A stretch of DNA of 64,000 nt from Moritella yayanosii. GTDB taxonomy: Bacteria; Pseudomonadota; Gammaproteobacteria; Enterobacterales; Moritellaceae. The position numbers and the translations under genes are program-made. The notes below the pieces were generated by a model. The model saw only the letters and a program-made list of their open reading frames with translations. It made no database searches and was not told where the DNA came from. Shown here piece by piece: positions 27,201 to 37,338 of this stretch; the stretch's first letter is position 1; each line of letters starts with the position of its first letter. The stretch is taken from positions 2,480,001 to 2,544,000 of the forward strand of contig NZ_LS483250.1 in NCBI RefSeq assembly GCF_900465055.1. The letters are read 5' to 3'.

Positions 27201-27395
27201 ACTTAACTCACTTTAATAATTTTTACTTTATCATGTTACACAAATGTTCAATTCATGTAAACACAATGCACTTTCATTCTGTGAGACATAACATTGAATT
27301 AGGTCAATGGTTCAATGGAATAGAGCCAAGAAAGGCAATACGAATAACATAGCTAGTGTGAGTCAGAGGTATTAAGAGAGAAAAAGGGAGGGGAT

Positions 27396-27431
27396 AAAAC
27401 AAAGCTCGTTCAGCCGATAACTAAACGAGCT
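27396..27431 (-). terminator. ispH terminator
   Basis: Minus-strand stem AGCTCGTT/AACGAGCT (27424-27431 with 27403-27410) and a T-rich tail, 16 bases after the ispH stop. It separates the isoprenoid/lipoprotein genes from the pil operon. Confidence 0.75.
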
Positions 27432-27446
27432 GCTTCGTCATGATGA

Positions 27447-28391
27447 TTAATTTACTTGTTTGATACGTAATTCAGCAGGCACTTCAAATATCGTATTTTC
27501 GGCACGACCTTCCACTTCAGTCACCAACTTGCCACCACAACTTTTCAATTTTTCAACCACTTGATCGATTAAGATCTTCGGTGCAGATGCACCCGCAGTA
27601 ACACCGACTTTGAGCTTACCTTCCAATAATACCGGATCAATATCATCAGCATTATCAATCAAGTAAGACGGTACACCAAGGTTTTCAGACTTCTCACGTA
27701 AACGGTTCGAGTTCGATGAATTTTTCGAGCCAACCACAAACATAATGTCAACCATGCCCGCTAATTTAGACACCGCATCCTGACGATTCTGTGTTGCATA
27801 ACAAATATCATCTTTACGTGGCCCCTTGATCGCAGGAAAACGCTCACGCAGTGCGTCAATGATGCCAGAGCAATCATCTACCGATAACGTCGTCTGCGAA
27901 CTGTAAGTTAGGTTTGCCATATCTTTAACGTCTAATGCTGCCACATCAGCGATCGACTCAACCAGATACATACCACCATCAGCATTATCATACTGACCCA
28001 TAGTGCCTTCGACTTCGGGGTGCCCTTTATGACCGATCAATACACATTCAATACCACGGCGACTGGCACGTGTTACTTCCATGTGGACTTTTGTTACTAA
28101 TGGGCAAGTAGCATCAAATACCTTTAAGTCACGACGTTTAGCTTCAGCTTGCACTGCTTTTGATACCCCGTGTGCACTAAAAATAACCACACGACCATCT
28201 GGCACTTCATCAAGATCTTCGACAAAAACAGCACCGTTCTCTTTTAGGCCATCAACCACATAACGGTTATGTACAACTTCATGACGTACATAAACAGGGG
28301 TTTCAAATAACTCAAGTGCACGTTCCACAATGCTAATAGCACGGTCCACACCAGCACAGAACCCACGAGGATTAGCGAGTAAAATTTCCAT
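27447..28391 (-). CDS. ispH: 4-hydroxy-3-methylbut-2-enyl diphosphate reductase
   Basis: [4Fe-4S] enzyme of the MEP pathway, giving IPP and DMAPP from HMBPP. It is 314 residues from the ATG at 28391 (AAGG six bases upstream; in-frame ATG and TTG codons immediately before are possible but fit worse). It begins [19 protein letters not shown], with cluster cysteines in GFCAGV, DATCPLV and DDICYAT. HSGHP-type catalytic features appear as [14 protein letters not shown], and the substrate loop [10 protein letters not shown] is present. It lies 12 bases after fkpB in the conserved lspA-fkpB-ispH unit. Confidence 0.96.
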   Translation of the reverse strand: MEILLANPRGFCAGVDRAISIVERALELFETPVYVRHEVVHNRYVVDGLKENGAVFVEDLDEVPDGRVVIFSAHGVSKAVQAEAKRRDLKVFDATCPLVTKVHMEVTRASRRGIECVLIGHKGHPEVEGTMGQYDNADGGMYLVESIADVAALDVKDMANLTYSSQTTLSVDDCSGIIDALRERFPAIKGPRKDDICYATQNRQDAVSKLAGMVDIMFVVGSKNSSNSNRLREKSENLGVPSYLIDNADDIDPVLLEGKLKVGVTAGASAPKILIDQVVEKLKSCGGKLVTEVEGRAENTIFEVPAELRIKQVN

Positions 28392-28403
28392 CATCAACCT
28401 TAT

Positions 28404-28850
28404 TTATTCTGCATTAATTTTTAAAATTTCAACTTCAAACGTCACGATTTGTCCAGCCAACGGATGATTAAAGTCGACAGTGACCGAGTCACCAATCACG
28501 TCACGGATCATACCGGGTAACTCAGCGCCATCTGGCTGAGTAAAACCAACAATTAAGCCTACTTCCGCTTTCACTTCCGTAAACTTAGCCCGGTCTAAGT
28601 AGTAAATATTATCTGGATTCGGCTGTCCGAACGCATCTTCTGGTTGCAGTTCAAACTTGTTCTTATCGCCAACAGTTAAACCGAGTAAACAACGCTCAAA
28701 ATTAGGGGTTAAACTGCCATCACCAATCACTAACTTAGCTGGTTTACCTTGTAGTTTGGTACTATCTGCAACAGAACCGTCTGCTAAAGTAATAGTGAAA
28801 TGCATGAGTACTTGGCTATCATCGCCAATTGTTGCTACGTTAACTGTCAT
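28404..28850 (-). CDS. fkpB: FKBP-type peptidyl-prolyl isomerase FkpB (SlpA-like)
   Basis: Cytoplasmic FKBP-type proline isomerase with an insert-in-flap chaperone domain. It is 148 residues from the ATG at 28850. The AAGGA ribosome site lies inside the end of lspA, which overlaps by 11 bases; a more upstream in-frame ATG would place this site inside the coding region and is rejected. Family segments: VLMHFTITLADGSVADST, GDGSLTPNFERCLLGL and VTVDFNHPLAGQIVTFEVEI. The lspA-fkpB-ispH order is conserved in gammaproteobacteria. Confidence 0.94.
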   Translation of the reverse strand: MTVNVATIGDDSQVLMHFTITLADGSVADSTKLQGKPAKLVIGDGSLTPNFERCLLGLTVGDKNKFELQPEDAFGQPNPDNIYYLDRAKFTEVKAEVGLIVGFTQPDGAELPGMIRDVIGDSVTVDFNHPLAGQIVTFEVEILKINAE

Positions 28851-29352
28851 TTGATGATTCCTTGTCATTTTTGCTTTCCATAATGGCTTCCAAGATCAAC
28901 ATCGCGGCACCAATACAGATCCAGGTGTCTGCTAAATTAAAGATTGGGAAATGGCTGGTATCCCAATACACATGTAAAAAATCGATTACATATCCGTGAA
29001 TAATACGGTCATATAAATTGCCTAATGCACCCCCTAAAATGAGCGCATAAGCAATGTTGCTCCAATATTGCTTGGCTGATTGTTGCTTTAACCAATAAAT
29101 CAACAAGCCAGAAACCGATACCGCGATCACGCCAAAGAACCAACGTTGCCAACCACCTGCGTCAGCAAGCATGCTAAAGGCGGCACCATAGTTACGTGCA
29201 TAGGTGAAATTGAATATAGGTAATATATTTACCGATTCACCTAATTGAAAATGACTGACTACAAAAGACTTGGTACCCAAATCAATAAAAAATGCAATAA
29301 CGGCTAGCCACAGCCAAATTAATCCCGTTCTCTTGTATGTGCCTACGGTCAT
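28840..29352 (-). CDS. lspA: Lipoprotein signal peptidase (SPase II)
   Basis: Inner-membrane aspartyl protease that removes signal peptides from prolipoproteins, acting after Lgt (also encoded in this window). It is 170 residues from ATG 29352 with AAGG six bases upstream; an upstream in-frame extension of 14 codons is rejected. There are four transmembrane helices. The catalytic aspartates are in GNLYDRIIHGYVIDF and FNLADTWI, with the conserved FNFTYARNYGAAFS segment. A terminator-like hairpin separates it from ileS, unlike the usual ileS-lspA read-through unit. Confidence 0.95.
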   Translation of the reverse strand: MTVGTYKRTGLIWLWLAVIAFFIDLGTKSFVVSHFQLGESVNILPIFNFTYARNYGAAFSMLADAGGWQRWFFGVIAVSVSGLLIYWLKQQSAKQYWSNIAYALILGGALGNLYDRIIHGYVIDFLHVYWDTSHFPIFNLADTWICIGAAMLILEAIMESKNDKESSNDS

Positions 29353-29439
29353 TATTATCCTTTGATACGTCAACGTAATGACGATAAATGTCATGCCACG
29401 ACAGCATTGTTATCACTATCAGTCCAGCATCTTTAAATA

Positions 29440-29453
29440 GATTGTTAACAATC
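29440..29453. promoter_or_regulatory. 14-bp perfect palindrome upstream of lspA
   Basis: GATTGTTAACAATC at 29440-29453, about 90 bases upstream of the lspA start in the ileS-lspA gap. It could be an operator; no regulator is suggested by the sequence. Confidence 0.3.
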
Positions 29454-29487
29454 ATATCATTTTCATGACATGGGTTAAGCTTTTATC

Positions 29488-29546
29488 CATAAAAAAATGC
29501 CTACTGTGTTTACACTGATTAAGCTAACCAGTACACAGTAGGCATT
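29488..29546 (-). terminator. ileS terminator
   Basis: Minus-strand 14-bp stem AATGCCTACTGTGT/ACACAGTAGGCATT (29533-29546 with 29496-29509) with a long loop, then a run of seven T. It follows ileS by 100 bases, so lspA probably needs its own promoter. Confidence 0.75.
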
Positions 29547-29646
29547 CTATGTGAACGATAATAACAACTTAATGGTTATTACCCTTCTTTACTCGCGCTG
29601 TACTTACACTCTGCAATTAGCATAAGCGTAATGAACACACTAGCGA

Positions 29647-32466
29647 TTAAGCAAATTGACGTTTCTCGCCTTCACCTTCGATGTTGTCTTCACAACGCGC
29701 ACAAATAGTAGGATGCGCTTCTGACTGACCTACTGTTTCGTTATGGTGCCAGCAACGCTCACACTTCTCAGCGTCACTCTTAGCAATGCTAATCCATAAA
29801 CCGTCAATAGCGCTTGCTTCAACGCCTGCAGGCGCTTCTGTTACCGCAACAACGGTCGTGTTTGACGTCAGCAGTACGAAACGAAGTTCATCACCTAATT
29901 TATCAAGATCAGCCGCTAATTCTGCATTCGCATACAGCGTTACGTCAGCCTGCAGTGAACCACCGACAACCGCATTGCTACGTGCTAGTTCAACAGTCTT
30001 ATTCACTTCACTACGAACCGCTTGTAGCTTGGTCCAGTAAGCGTTGTTCAGTTCAGCATCGTCTGCAAGTGGTGCTAGACCGGTGTACCATTCTTCAGTA
30101 AATACATACTCAGCACGTTCACCTGGCATTGCATTCCAAATTTCAAACGATGTGAAACTTAGAATTGGCGCAGTCCAACGAACCATAGCTTCCAAGATAT
30201 GGAACATCGCAGTTTGACAACTACGACGTGCAACACCATCTGATTTTGCAGTGTACTGGCGATCTTTAATAATATCTAAGTAGAAACTACCTAAGTCAAT
30301 TGAACAGAATGTCATTAGCTTTTGCGTCACATTCTGCATTTGATAGCTTTCATAGTCTGCTAGGATTTCAGTTTGTAGTGCGTGTGCACGACCCACAGCC
30401 CAACGATCCAGTGCCACCATATCTGCTGTTGCGACAAGATCAGTTTCTGGGTTAAAACCGTCTAGATTCGACAGTAAGAAACGTGCCGTATTACGAATTC
30501 GACGGTAAGCATCGGCACTGCGATCTAAGATCTCATCAGAGACTGTCATTTCACCTGTGTAATCGGTACTTGCAACCCACCAACGTAGCACGTCACCACC
30601 AAGGCGGTTCATTACGTCTTGCGGCGCCATTACGTTACCAATAGATTTAGACATCTTACGGCCTTTCGCATCGACCACGAAACCGTGTGTTAATACCTCT
30701 TTGTAAGGTGCTTTACCGTGAATAGCCGTCGAGATCATCAATGATGATTGGAACCAACCACGATGTTGATCAGACCCTTCAAGATAAAGGTCGATCTCTG
30801 CGCCCGCGTATTCTTTACGTGCATCAACCACAGAGAAGTGCGTTGAGCCCGAATCGAACCATACATCGACGGTATCAGGTGCTTTGGTATAGTTAACAGC
30901 GTCATCACCGAGGAGATCGGCCGGATCAAGGTCCCACCACGCTTGAATGCCTTTCTGCTCAACTAACTTAGCAATATCTTCCATTAGCTCAGCTGAACGT
31001 GGATGCGGTTCTTGTGTTTCGTTATGCACGAATAAAGAAATTGGTACACCCCACGTACGCTGACGAGAAATACACCAGTCAGGGCGGTTAGTTACCATGC
31101 TTTCGATACGTTCTTTACCCCAAGAAGGTACCCATTTCACATTTTTAATTTCGCCCATGGCCGCCTTACGCAGACCATTTTGTTCCATGCTGATGAACCA
31201 TTGTGGTGTAGCACGGAAAATGATTGGCGTTTTATGGCGCCAGCAATGTGGATAGCTGTGTTTAATTATTTGGTGGTTTAGTAACGCACCTTTTTCGGTA
31301 AGTACTTCAATCACATTATCATTGGCTTTAAATACGTGTTGACCCGCAAATAACGGCGTATCTTCAAGGTAAACACCGTTGTTACCAACAGGGTTGGCAA
31401 TTTCGAGATTGTAACGTAGACCAGCCACGTAATCTTCTTGACCGTGGCCAGGTGCAGTATGAACAACACCAGTACCCGCGTCAGTCGTTACGTGGTCTGC
31501 TAAAATAGCCGGTACGTCGAAATCATAGAACGGGTGGTTAAAGCGTAAGTTTTCTAGCGCCGCACCAGTACAAGTACCCAGCGTAGTGAAGCTTTCAGGT
31601 GCGAACACCGCCATGCAAGACTCAACTAAGTCCGTTGCTAGAATTAACTGTTGTGAACCCGATTCAGTGACCATGTTAACTAACGAGTATTCAACTTTTT
31701 CTGCTAATGCAACCGCGCGGTTAGCAGGTAATGTCCAAGGTGTTGTGGTCCAGATAACAGTTGATACTAAGCCTTCAACATTACTACCAAATACCGCTTT
31801 CACTGCTGCTTGATCTTGCGCGGTGAAACGAACATAGATAGCCGGTGATTTTTTATCTTCGTATTCAACTTCAGCTTCTGCCAATGCAGAACCACAGTCT
31901 GTACACCAATGAACAGGTTTAGAACCTTTTTGTAAGTGACCATTGGCAACGACTTTACTTAAAGCACGAATGATGTTTGCTTCAGTGTTGAAATCCATTG
32001 TGAGGTACGGATTCTGCCAATCGGCTAATACACCAAGACGGATAAAGTCTTGACGTTGACCGTTAACTTGTTTAGTCGCATATTTACGACATTCTTCGCG
32101 GAACTGTGCAGCCGTTACTTTACGACCAGGTTTGCCCACTTTCTTTTCTACCATTAATTCGATAGGCAGGCCGTGACAATCCCAACCAGGGATATAAGGT
32201 GCATCAAATCCAGACAAGCCTTTGGCTTTAATAATAACGTCTTTCAGGATCTTATTGACTGAGTGACCAATGTGAATGCTGCCATTCGCATAAGGAGGTC
32301 CATCGTGCAAAATAAAGGTTTTTTTACCTTTCTTAGCAGCACGGATTTTTCCGTATAAATCATCAGTAGTCCACTGCTTCAACATATTTGGTTCGCGGTT
32401 TGCTAAGTTAGCGCGCATTGCGAAGCCAGTTTTTGGCAGGTTCAGCGTTTTTTTATATTCGCTCAT
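29647..32466 (-). CDS. ileS: Isoleucine--tRNA ligase
   Basis: Class I synthetase charging tRNA-Ile, with a CP1 editing domain that removes valine. It is 939 residues (938 in E. coli). The HIGH motif is in [17 protein letters not shown] (about residues 57-73) and KMSKS in [10 protein letters not shown] (about residue 600). The C-terminal zinc ribbon has CERCWHH and [15 protein letters not shown]. It lies between ribF and lspA, as is standard. The start [18 protein letters not shown] matches the family N-terminus. Confidence 0.97.
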   Translation of the reverse strand: MSEYKKTLNLPKTGFAMRANLANREPNMLKQWTTDDLYGKIRAAKKGKKTFILHDGPPYANGSIHIGHSVNKILKDVIIKAKGLSGFDAPYIPGWDCHGLPIELMVEKKVGKPGRKVTAAQFREECRKYATKQVNGQRQDFIRLGVLADWQNPYLTMDFNTEANIIRALSKVVANGHLQKGSKPVHWCTDCGSALAEAEVEYEDKKSPAIYVRFTAQDQAAVKAVFGSNVEGLVSTVIWTTTPWTLPANRAVALAEKVEYSLVNMVTESGSQQLILATDLVESCMAVFAPESFTTLGTCTGAALENLRFNHPFYDFDVPAILADHVTTDAGTGVVHTAPGHGQEDYVAGLRYNLEIANPVGNNGVYLEDTPLFAGQHVFKANDNVIEVLTEKGALLNHQIIKHSYPHCWRHKTPIIFRATPQWFISMEQNGLRKAAMGEIKNVKWVPSWGKERIESMVTNRPDWCISRQRTWGVPISLFVHNETQEPHPRSAELMEDIAKLVEQKGIQAWWDLDPADLLGDDAVNYTKAPDTVDVWFDSGSTHFSVVDARKEYAGAEIDLYLEGSDQHRGWFQSSLMISTAIHGKAPYKEVLTHGFVVDAKGRKMSKSIGNVMAPQDVMNRLGGDVLRWWVASTDYTGEMTVSDEILDRSADAYRRIRNTARFLLSNLDGFNPETDLVATADMVALDRWAVGRAHALQTEILADYESYQMQNVTQKLMTFCSIDLGSFYLDIIKDRQYTAKSDGVARRSCQTAMFHILEAMVRWTAPILSFTSFEIWNAMPGERAEYVFTEEWYTGLAPLADDAELNNAYWTKLQAVRSEVNKTVELARSNAVVGGSLQADVTLYANAELAADLDKLGDELRFVLLTSNTTVVAVTEAPAGVEASAIDGLWISIAKSDAEKCERCWHHNETVGQSEAHPTICARCEDNIEGEGEKRQFA

Positions 32467-32499
32467 GTATCCTAATTCCGTTATTGGTATTATTAAAAA

Positions 32500-33432
32500 T
32501 TAAACTGACAAGCCAAAAAAGGTTTTGGCTGCAATGACATCTCGTTCTATTTGCTGGCGAAGTACATCAAACGATGCAAATTTCTGTTCGCCGCGTAATC
32601 TTTTCTTCAGGACAACCTCGAGCTGTTTGCCGTAAAGGTCGCCATCAAAATTAAATAAATTAACTTCCAATTGGGTACGTACGCCGCCAACTGTAGGACG
32701 TTTGCCAATGTTGGCAACGCCCTGTATGGCATCATCATTGATACCTAACACTTCAACTACATAGACGCCATTAATAGGGTCTACGCAGCGTTTTAATGGG
32801 ATATTAGCGGTCGGAAAACCGATAGTACGCCCTAATTTAGTACCGTGAGCTACCTTACCAAAAATACTGAATGGTCGGCCCAATAGTTCGGCGGCTAAAT
32901 CAAGGTTGTCGTGTGCTAATGCGTCGCGGATCATGGTACTGCTCACACGCGTTTGAGCAATGCTAAAGGTATCCATGCTCACCACGTCAAAACCATACTT
33001 GGCACCAGCAGCTTGCAACATAGCAAAGTCACCCGTACGCTTATGGCCAAAACGGAAATCATCACCCACGACTAAATACTTAATGCCTAATTTATTCACT
33101 AACAACTGGGTAATAAATTCATCCGCAGACAATGCCGCAAATTTACGATTAAAATTAACACACAATAGCTGATCAATATGTTGATCTTTTAATGCGGCAT
33201 ATTTATCACGTAAGCGTGTTAATCGCGCAGGTGCTTTATCGCCAATGATCATCTCTAGTGGCTGCGGTTCAAATGTCATCACCGTTGCTGGCAAATTCAA
33301 TTGCTGCGCTTTTTCGATTAACTGTCGTAATACTGATTGGTGCCCGAGATGAACGCCATCAAAGTTACCGATAGTTAAAACACACCCTTGATGATGTGGC
33401 TTCAAATTGTGAATGCCTCGAATCAGCTCCAT
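32500..33432 (-). CDS. ribF: Bifunctional riboflavin kinase / FAD synthetase
   Basis: Converts riboflavin to FMN and then FAD. It is 310 residues. The N-terminal nucleotidyltransferase domain has LTIGNFDGVHLGHQ (about residues 20-33) and the ISSTMIR-like VSSTMIRDAL. The C-terminal riboflavin kinase domain has GRTIGFPTANIPL and GVANIGKRPTVGG. It lies 33 bases upstream of ileS and 73 after murJ, the usual murJ-ribF-ileS-lspA cluster on one strand. Confidence 0.96.
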   Translation of the reverse strand: MELIRGIHNLKPHHQGCVLTIGNFDGVHLGHQSVLRQLIEKAQQLNLPATVMTFEPQPLEMIIGDKAPARLTRLRDKYAALKDQHIDQLLCVNFNRKFAALSADEFITQLLVNKLGIKYLVVGDDFRFGHKRTGDFAMLQAAGAKYGFDVVSMDTFSIAQTRVSSTMIRDALAHDNLDLAAELLGRPFSIFGKVAHGTKLGRTIGFPTANIPLKRCVDPINGVYVVEVLGINDDAIQGVANIGKRPTVGGVRTQLEVNLFNFDGDLYGKQLEVVLKKRLRGEQKFASFDVLRQQIERDVIAAKTFFGLSV

Positions 33433-33505
33433 GTCTTTGCCAACTATTCCACTAAAATGATAAATTATAACTTAGTCAACGCACAGGGTCAGCAACAATT
33501 TGTAC

Positions 33506-35065
33506 TCAGTCAGTAATTTTAAAATGTCGCGGGCGTAAACCAAGTACCAATAAAGCCATAAAATAGCTTATTACAGCCAATCCAATGAGCCCTAGCAGGC
33601 ATAAACTACTGTCTAACAGACCCCAGTCATACCATTGCTGCATGTCGGGTTTAATATACTGCACTAAGCCAGCCATTAAGCCCGCAGACAAGAACAACTT
33701 GGCGATCACCTTGCCGGTAGCGGTATTGACCTGGTACACACCTTGTTTGTGTAACCCCCAATATAACAACCCCGCATTTAAAGTCGCAGAGCCCGCCGTC
33801 GCCAGTGCTAAACCAACATAACCAAATGGGATCGCTAAGATGATATTAAAGCCCATATTACTGATCATCGCAATAATGCCAAACTTAACCGGTGTGCGGG
33901 TATCTTGGCGCGCGTAATAACCCGGGGCAAGTACCTTAATCAACATAAAACTGAGTAAACCCGAGCCATAAGCCATCAAACTCATCGAGGCCATGGATAC
34001 ATCATTAGCACTAAACTCACCACGCATAAACAACACTTTAAGCATGGGACTAGCCAGTACTATCATGCCCATCATCGCCGGAGTACCTAACAATAGAACC
34101 ACTCTTACGCCCCAATCCATGGTTTGCTTAAACTGGTGATCAGAATGTTCAGAATGCGTTCGAGACAGTGCGGGTAAAATAACGGTCGCGATGGCAATAC
34201 CGAACAAACCAAGCGGAAATTCCAGTAACCGATCCGAGTAATATAGCCAACTAATCGAACCCGTCATTAAAAATGAGGCAATAAAGGTATCAAACAATAA
34301 ATTGATTTGGCTTACTGATACCCCAAACATCGCCGGTATCATGAGTTTACGGATTTTAGTCACGCCAGGATCACGCCAGCCCCAACGTGGCTTCACTAAC
34401 ATCTTCTGTTTTGCTAAAAACGGGATTTGAAATAAAAACTGCATTGCACCACCGATGAATACCCCGATAGCGAGCCCTATTTCAGGCTGTTCTAGCTTAG
34501 GTGCGATGAACAATGCCGCACCAATAATGGCAATATTTAAAAACACAGGGGTAAAGGCAGCAACAGCAAATTTACCCAAAGTGTTTAAAATTGCACCAGA
34601 TAATGCGGTAAAAGTAATAAACCACAAATAAGGAAAAGTGATTTTCAGCATAAATGAGGCAAGTTCAAACTTGTGAGCATCGGGTCCATCATTAAGCCAA
34701 TCAACAAACCAACCAGCACCAAAGAGAATGGTAATTAATGGCGAACCTATTACCCCAAAAAAAGTAACAATGGTCACTAAAACACCCAAGGTACCCGACA
34801 CGGACGCAATAAGGTCCCGCACCTTTTGTTTATCACCAGTCTGTTGATATTCGGTCAGAACGGGCACGAAAGCCTGTGCAAATGCACCTTCAGCGAAAAG
34901 CCGACGTAAAAAATTAGGGATCTTATTGGCGAAGAAGAAAACATCGGCAGCGGCACCTGCGCCCATTAAATTTGCAACAATAACATCTCGAACTAACCCT
35001 AAAATACGTGAGATCATGGTCATTGAACTGACGATAAGGCCAGATTTTATTAATTTATTACTCAA
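33506..35065 (-). CDS. murJ: Lipid II flippase MurJ
   Basis: MOP-superfamily membrane protein that flips lipid II across the inner membrane for peptidoglycan synthesis. It is 519 residues with about 14 hydrophobic segments. The N-terminus has MISRILGLVRDVIVANLMG (about residues 17-35) with the essential arginines, and NFLRRLFAEGAFAQAFVPV follows (about 51-69). Both are family hallmarks. It is divergent from rpsT, as in E. coli relatives, and is the first gene of the murJ-ribF-ileS set. Confidence 0.96.
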   Translation of the reverse strand: MSNKLIKSGLIVSSMTMISRILGLVRDVIVANLMGAGAAADVFFFANKIPNFLRRLFAEGAFAQAFVPVLTEYQQTGDKQKVRDLIASVSGTLGVLVTIVTFFGVIGSPLITILFGAGWFVDWLNDGPDAHKFELASFMLKITFPYLWFITFTALSGAILNTLGKFAVAAFTPVFLNIAIIGAALFIAPKLEQPEIGLAIGVFIGGAMQFLFQIPFLAKQKMLVKPRWGWRDPGVTKIRKLMIPAMFGVSVSQINLLFDTFIASFLMTGSISWLYYSDRLLEFPLGLFGIAIATVILPALSRTHSEHSDHQFKQTMDWGVRVVLLLGTPAMMGMIVLASPMLKVLFMRGEFSANDVSMASMSLMAYGSGLLSFMLIKVLAPGYYARQDTRTPVKFGIIAMISNMGFNIILAIPFGYVGLALATAGSATLNAGLLYWGLHKQGVYQVNTATGKVIAKLFLSAGLMAGLVQYIKPDMQQWYDWGLLDSSLCLLGLIGLAVISYFMALLVLGLRPRHFKITD

Positions 35066-35188
35066 GAAATACCTTTTATGTCAATCAAGCCCTGTTCGTG
35101 GGGCACATTTACTGCTAAAATACGTCCCACATCTTAACTGTCATTGCAGTTAGTTGCCAATATTTTGCCTGTTATTTACACAAAAATA

Positions 35189-35217
35189 TTGACAAATTTC
35201 GTTAGGCAAGGCATATT
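35189..35217 (+). promoter_or_regulatory. Likely rpsT promoter
   Basis: A consensus -35 TTGACA (35189-35194) and a weaker -10 CATATT (35212-35217) with 17-base spacing, giving a leader of about 40 bases before the rpsT start. Confidence 0.6.
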
Positions 35218-35264
35218 CCTCGCCTTTATAAAATTAACGTCTTTAGACATTTAGGAGTAGGACC

Positions 35265-35525
35265 TTGGCTAATATCAAGTCTGCTAAAAAACGCGCAATC
35301 CAATCTGAAAAACGTCGTAAGCACAACACTTCACGTCGTTCTATGATGCGTACACTAACTAAGAAAATTATCGTAGCTATCGCTGCTGGTAACAAAGAAG
35401 AAGCGACTGCTGCATTTATTACTGCACAACCGATTCTTGATCGTATGGCTTGTAAAGGCCTGATCCACGCAAACAAAGCTGCTCGTATTAAGAGCCGTCT
35501 TTCTGCTAAGATCAAAGCACTTTAA
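35265..35525 (+). CDS. rpsT: 30S ribosomal protein S20
   Basis: Primary 16S rRNA-binding protein, 86 residues, starting [20 protein letters not shown] after the initiator and ending RLSAKIKAL. The start codon is TTG, preceded by AGGAGTAGGACC; the E. coli gene also uses TTG, where the weak start is part of S20 autogenous control, so this is likely conserved regulation. It is monocistronic, divergent from murJ, with its own promoter and terminator. Confidence 0.97.
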   Translation: MANIKSAKKRAIQSEKRRKHNTSRRSMMRTLTKKIIVAIAAGNKEEATAAFITAQPILDRMACKGLIHANKAARIKSRLSAKIKAL

Positions 35526-35549
35526 TTATTGCTTTAATACGATAATGAA

Positions 35550-35573
35550 AAACCAGCTTCGGCTGGTTTTTTT
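35550..35573 (+). terminator. rpsT terminator
   Basis: Stem AACCAGC/GCTGGTT with a TTCG tetraloop-type closure, followed by seven T. Confidence 0.92.
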
Positions 35574-35617
35574 ATATCTAAAAAATAACATGTCGTATTA
35601 ACCTGATATATTTTTTC

Positions 35618-36145
35618 CTATCCAGGCGATTCCTCTTCAATGTCTATCTTTTTTTCAGTGGTGGTCGCGCAAGCAAGTAAATAATAACCAAATACCGCTG
35701 CCAACGTCGAACCCAGCAATATCCCTAAACGCGCCAGATCCGCCATCACAGGGTCAGTAAACGCTAATGATGTAATGAACATCGACATCGTAAAACCAAT
35801 ACCGCACAACACGGATACTGCGAAAACCTGTTTCAGATTAACGCCCTCCGGTAACGTCGAAATTTTAAACCTCACCGCGAACCAACTGATACTAAAAATA
35901 CCCAAAGGTTTACCAATGAAGAGTCCCAGCGCCACACCTATAGGCAGTACCGAAGCCATATCCGAGAATTGAATATTAGTTAACGATACAGAGGAATAGC
36001 AAAACCAATCACCACACCAGTGCGGGGACGAGCATACCGCCATCAGACCATCATTAATCCAATGACTGAATGATTTATTGATATCAATATCGGCCACTCG
36101 TATTTGGATCTCAGTGTGTAAGAATTGCGTTAAAGATTTATACAA
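35618..36145 (-). pseudogene. nhaA: Decayed Na+/H+ antiporter NhaA with internal deletions
   Basis: A 175-codon open frame whose last 110 or so residues are clearly the C-terminal third of NhaA, such as PEGVNLKQVFAVSVLCGIGF and TMSMFITSLAF. The start resembles NhaA only from about residue 40 of the E. coli protein (IQIRVADIDINKSFSHWIND). After GLMAV the frame becomes nonsense, and neighbouring frames hold short NhaA-like pieces (GMLVPAL and VIGFAIPL). So the first helix and most of the middle, including the helices with the ion-binding aspartates, have been lost. The TTG at 36145 has a strong AAGGAGG site, so a remnant could still be translated, but it cannot be an antiporter. Confidence 0.85.
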
Positions 36146-36312
36146 ATCGCCTCCTTGCTTGTTATTGGGCGTTTACATTGAAAAAATAATCAAAAGCATC
36201 AATCACATAGATCTAGTATAGAAAATTCACAAAGATTTAACCTTTAAATTTTTCAATTTCGCTATATTGGTATGCATTCATTATTTTTCCAATCCTATTT
36301 AGGTAATTATTA

Positions 36313-37338
36313 ATGCCCTTAACAATCCAACAACAGCCATCGTTACCCGAACTCGACCAGTTAGAAACGCTGATAGCACTAGGGGGGAAACACCTGCATA
36401 GTCAAGTGTTAACCCATGTATCAACTAACAACGCCAGCTACCCTGTGTATTCCGTGAGTATGGGCTCACAAGCGCCCAATGCACCGGTGATCGCCTTTAT
36501 TGGTGGTATCCATGGTGTTGAACGTATTGGAACACAAGTAATCTTAGCGTTGTTTGAGAGCCTCATTAGGCGATTGAAGTGGGACCAATCACTGCACCAA
36601 GAACTCCGTCACGTAAAGCTGCTATTCTTGCCACTGATGAACCCGATTGGGATGCTTAATAATAGTCGCGCCAATGGGAATGGCGTCGATTTAATGCGTA
36701 ACGCACCGATAGATGCTGTGGGGAGTGTACCTTGGCTGGTTGGCGGTCAACGCATTAGTAATATGCTGCCTTGGTATCGCGGTAAAAAAGGCCAAGCCAT
36801 GCAACCCGAATCGCGGGTATTGGTGGAACATATCAGGCAACAATTATTAACGGCCCCCTTTAGCATTGCGTTAGATTTTCATTCCGGTTTTGGTTTTAAT
36901 AACCAGATCTGGTTCCCTTACGCCAAATCAAAACAGCCGATTCCGCACCTTGCAGAAATATTTAAACTGCGAAAAATGCTGATTGAAACCTACCCACACC
37001 AAGATTATGTATTTGAGCCGCAAGCACGTAATTACATGACCCATGGCGATCTGTGGGACTACTTATACGACCAATCGCTGACACTCAACACCACCTTTTT
37101 ACCACTCACATTAGAAATGGGATCATGGACGTGGATCAAAAAAAACCCACTGCAAATATTTCAATCCACGGGTATTTTCCACCCCATTCAACCGCACCGT
37201 ATTAAGCGGGTATTACGACAGCACCATGTACTGATGGAGTTTTTAATCAAGGTAACTGGCTCTTATACGCACTGGCTCCCACAACTAAACAAGGAAAGTA
37301 ACCATGCCGATGCAACATCGCTCTGGTATACCGAATAG
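36313..37338 (+). CDS. M14-family zinc carboxypeptidase-like protein
   Basis: A 341-residue protein with the zinc and catalytic pattern of M14 / succinylglutamate-desuccinylase-like hydrolases. GGIHGVERIG gives His67 and Glu70, and NPIGMLNNSRANGNGVDLMR (about residues 110-129) contains the substrate-binding Asn-Arg pair. LDFHSGFGF gives His190, and TLEMGSW gives the general base Glu268. No signal peptide is seen, so it is cytoplasmic. The end overlaps the next gene by 35 bases, implying coupled expression with an alpha/beta hydrolase. The natural substrate (peptide or N-acyl amino acid) cannot be told. Confidence 0.83.
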   Translation: MPLTIQQQPSLPELDQLETLIALGGKHLHSQVLTHVSTNNASYPVYSVSMGSQAPNAPVIAFIGGIHGVERIGTQVILALFESLIRRLKWDQSLHQELRHVKLLFLPLMNPIGMLNNSRANGNGVDLMRNAPIDAVGSVPWLVGGQRISNMLPWYRGKKGQAMQPESRVLVEHIRQQLLTAPFSIALDFHSGFGFNNQIWFPYAKSKQPIPHLAEIFKLRKMLIETYPHQDYVFEPQARNYMTHGDLWDYLYDQSLTLNTTFLPLTLEMGSWTWIKKNPLQIFQSTGIFHPIQPHRIKRVLRQHHVLMEFLIKVTGSYTHWLPQLNKESNHADATSLWYTE

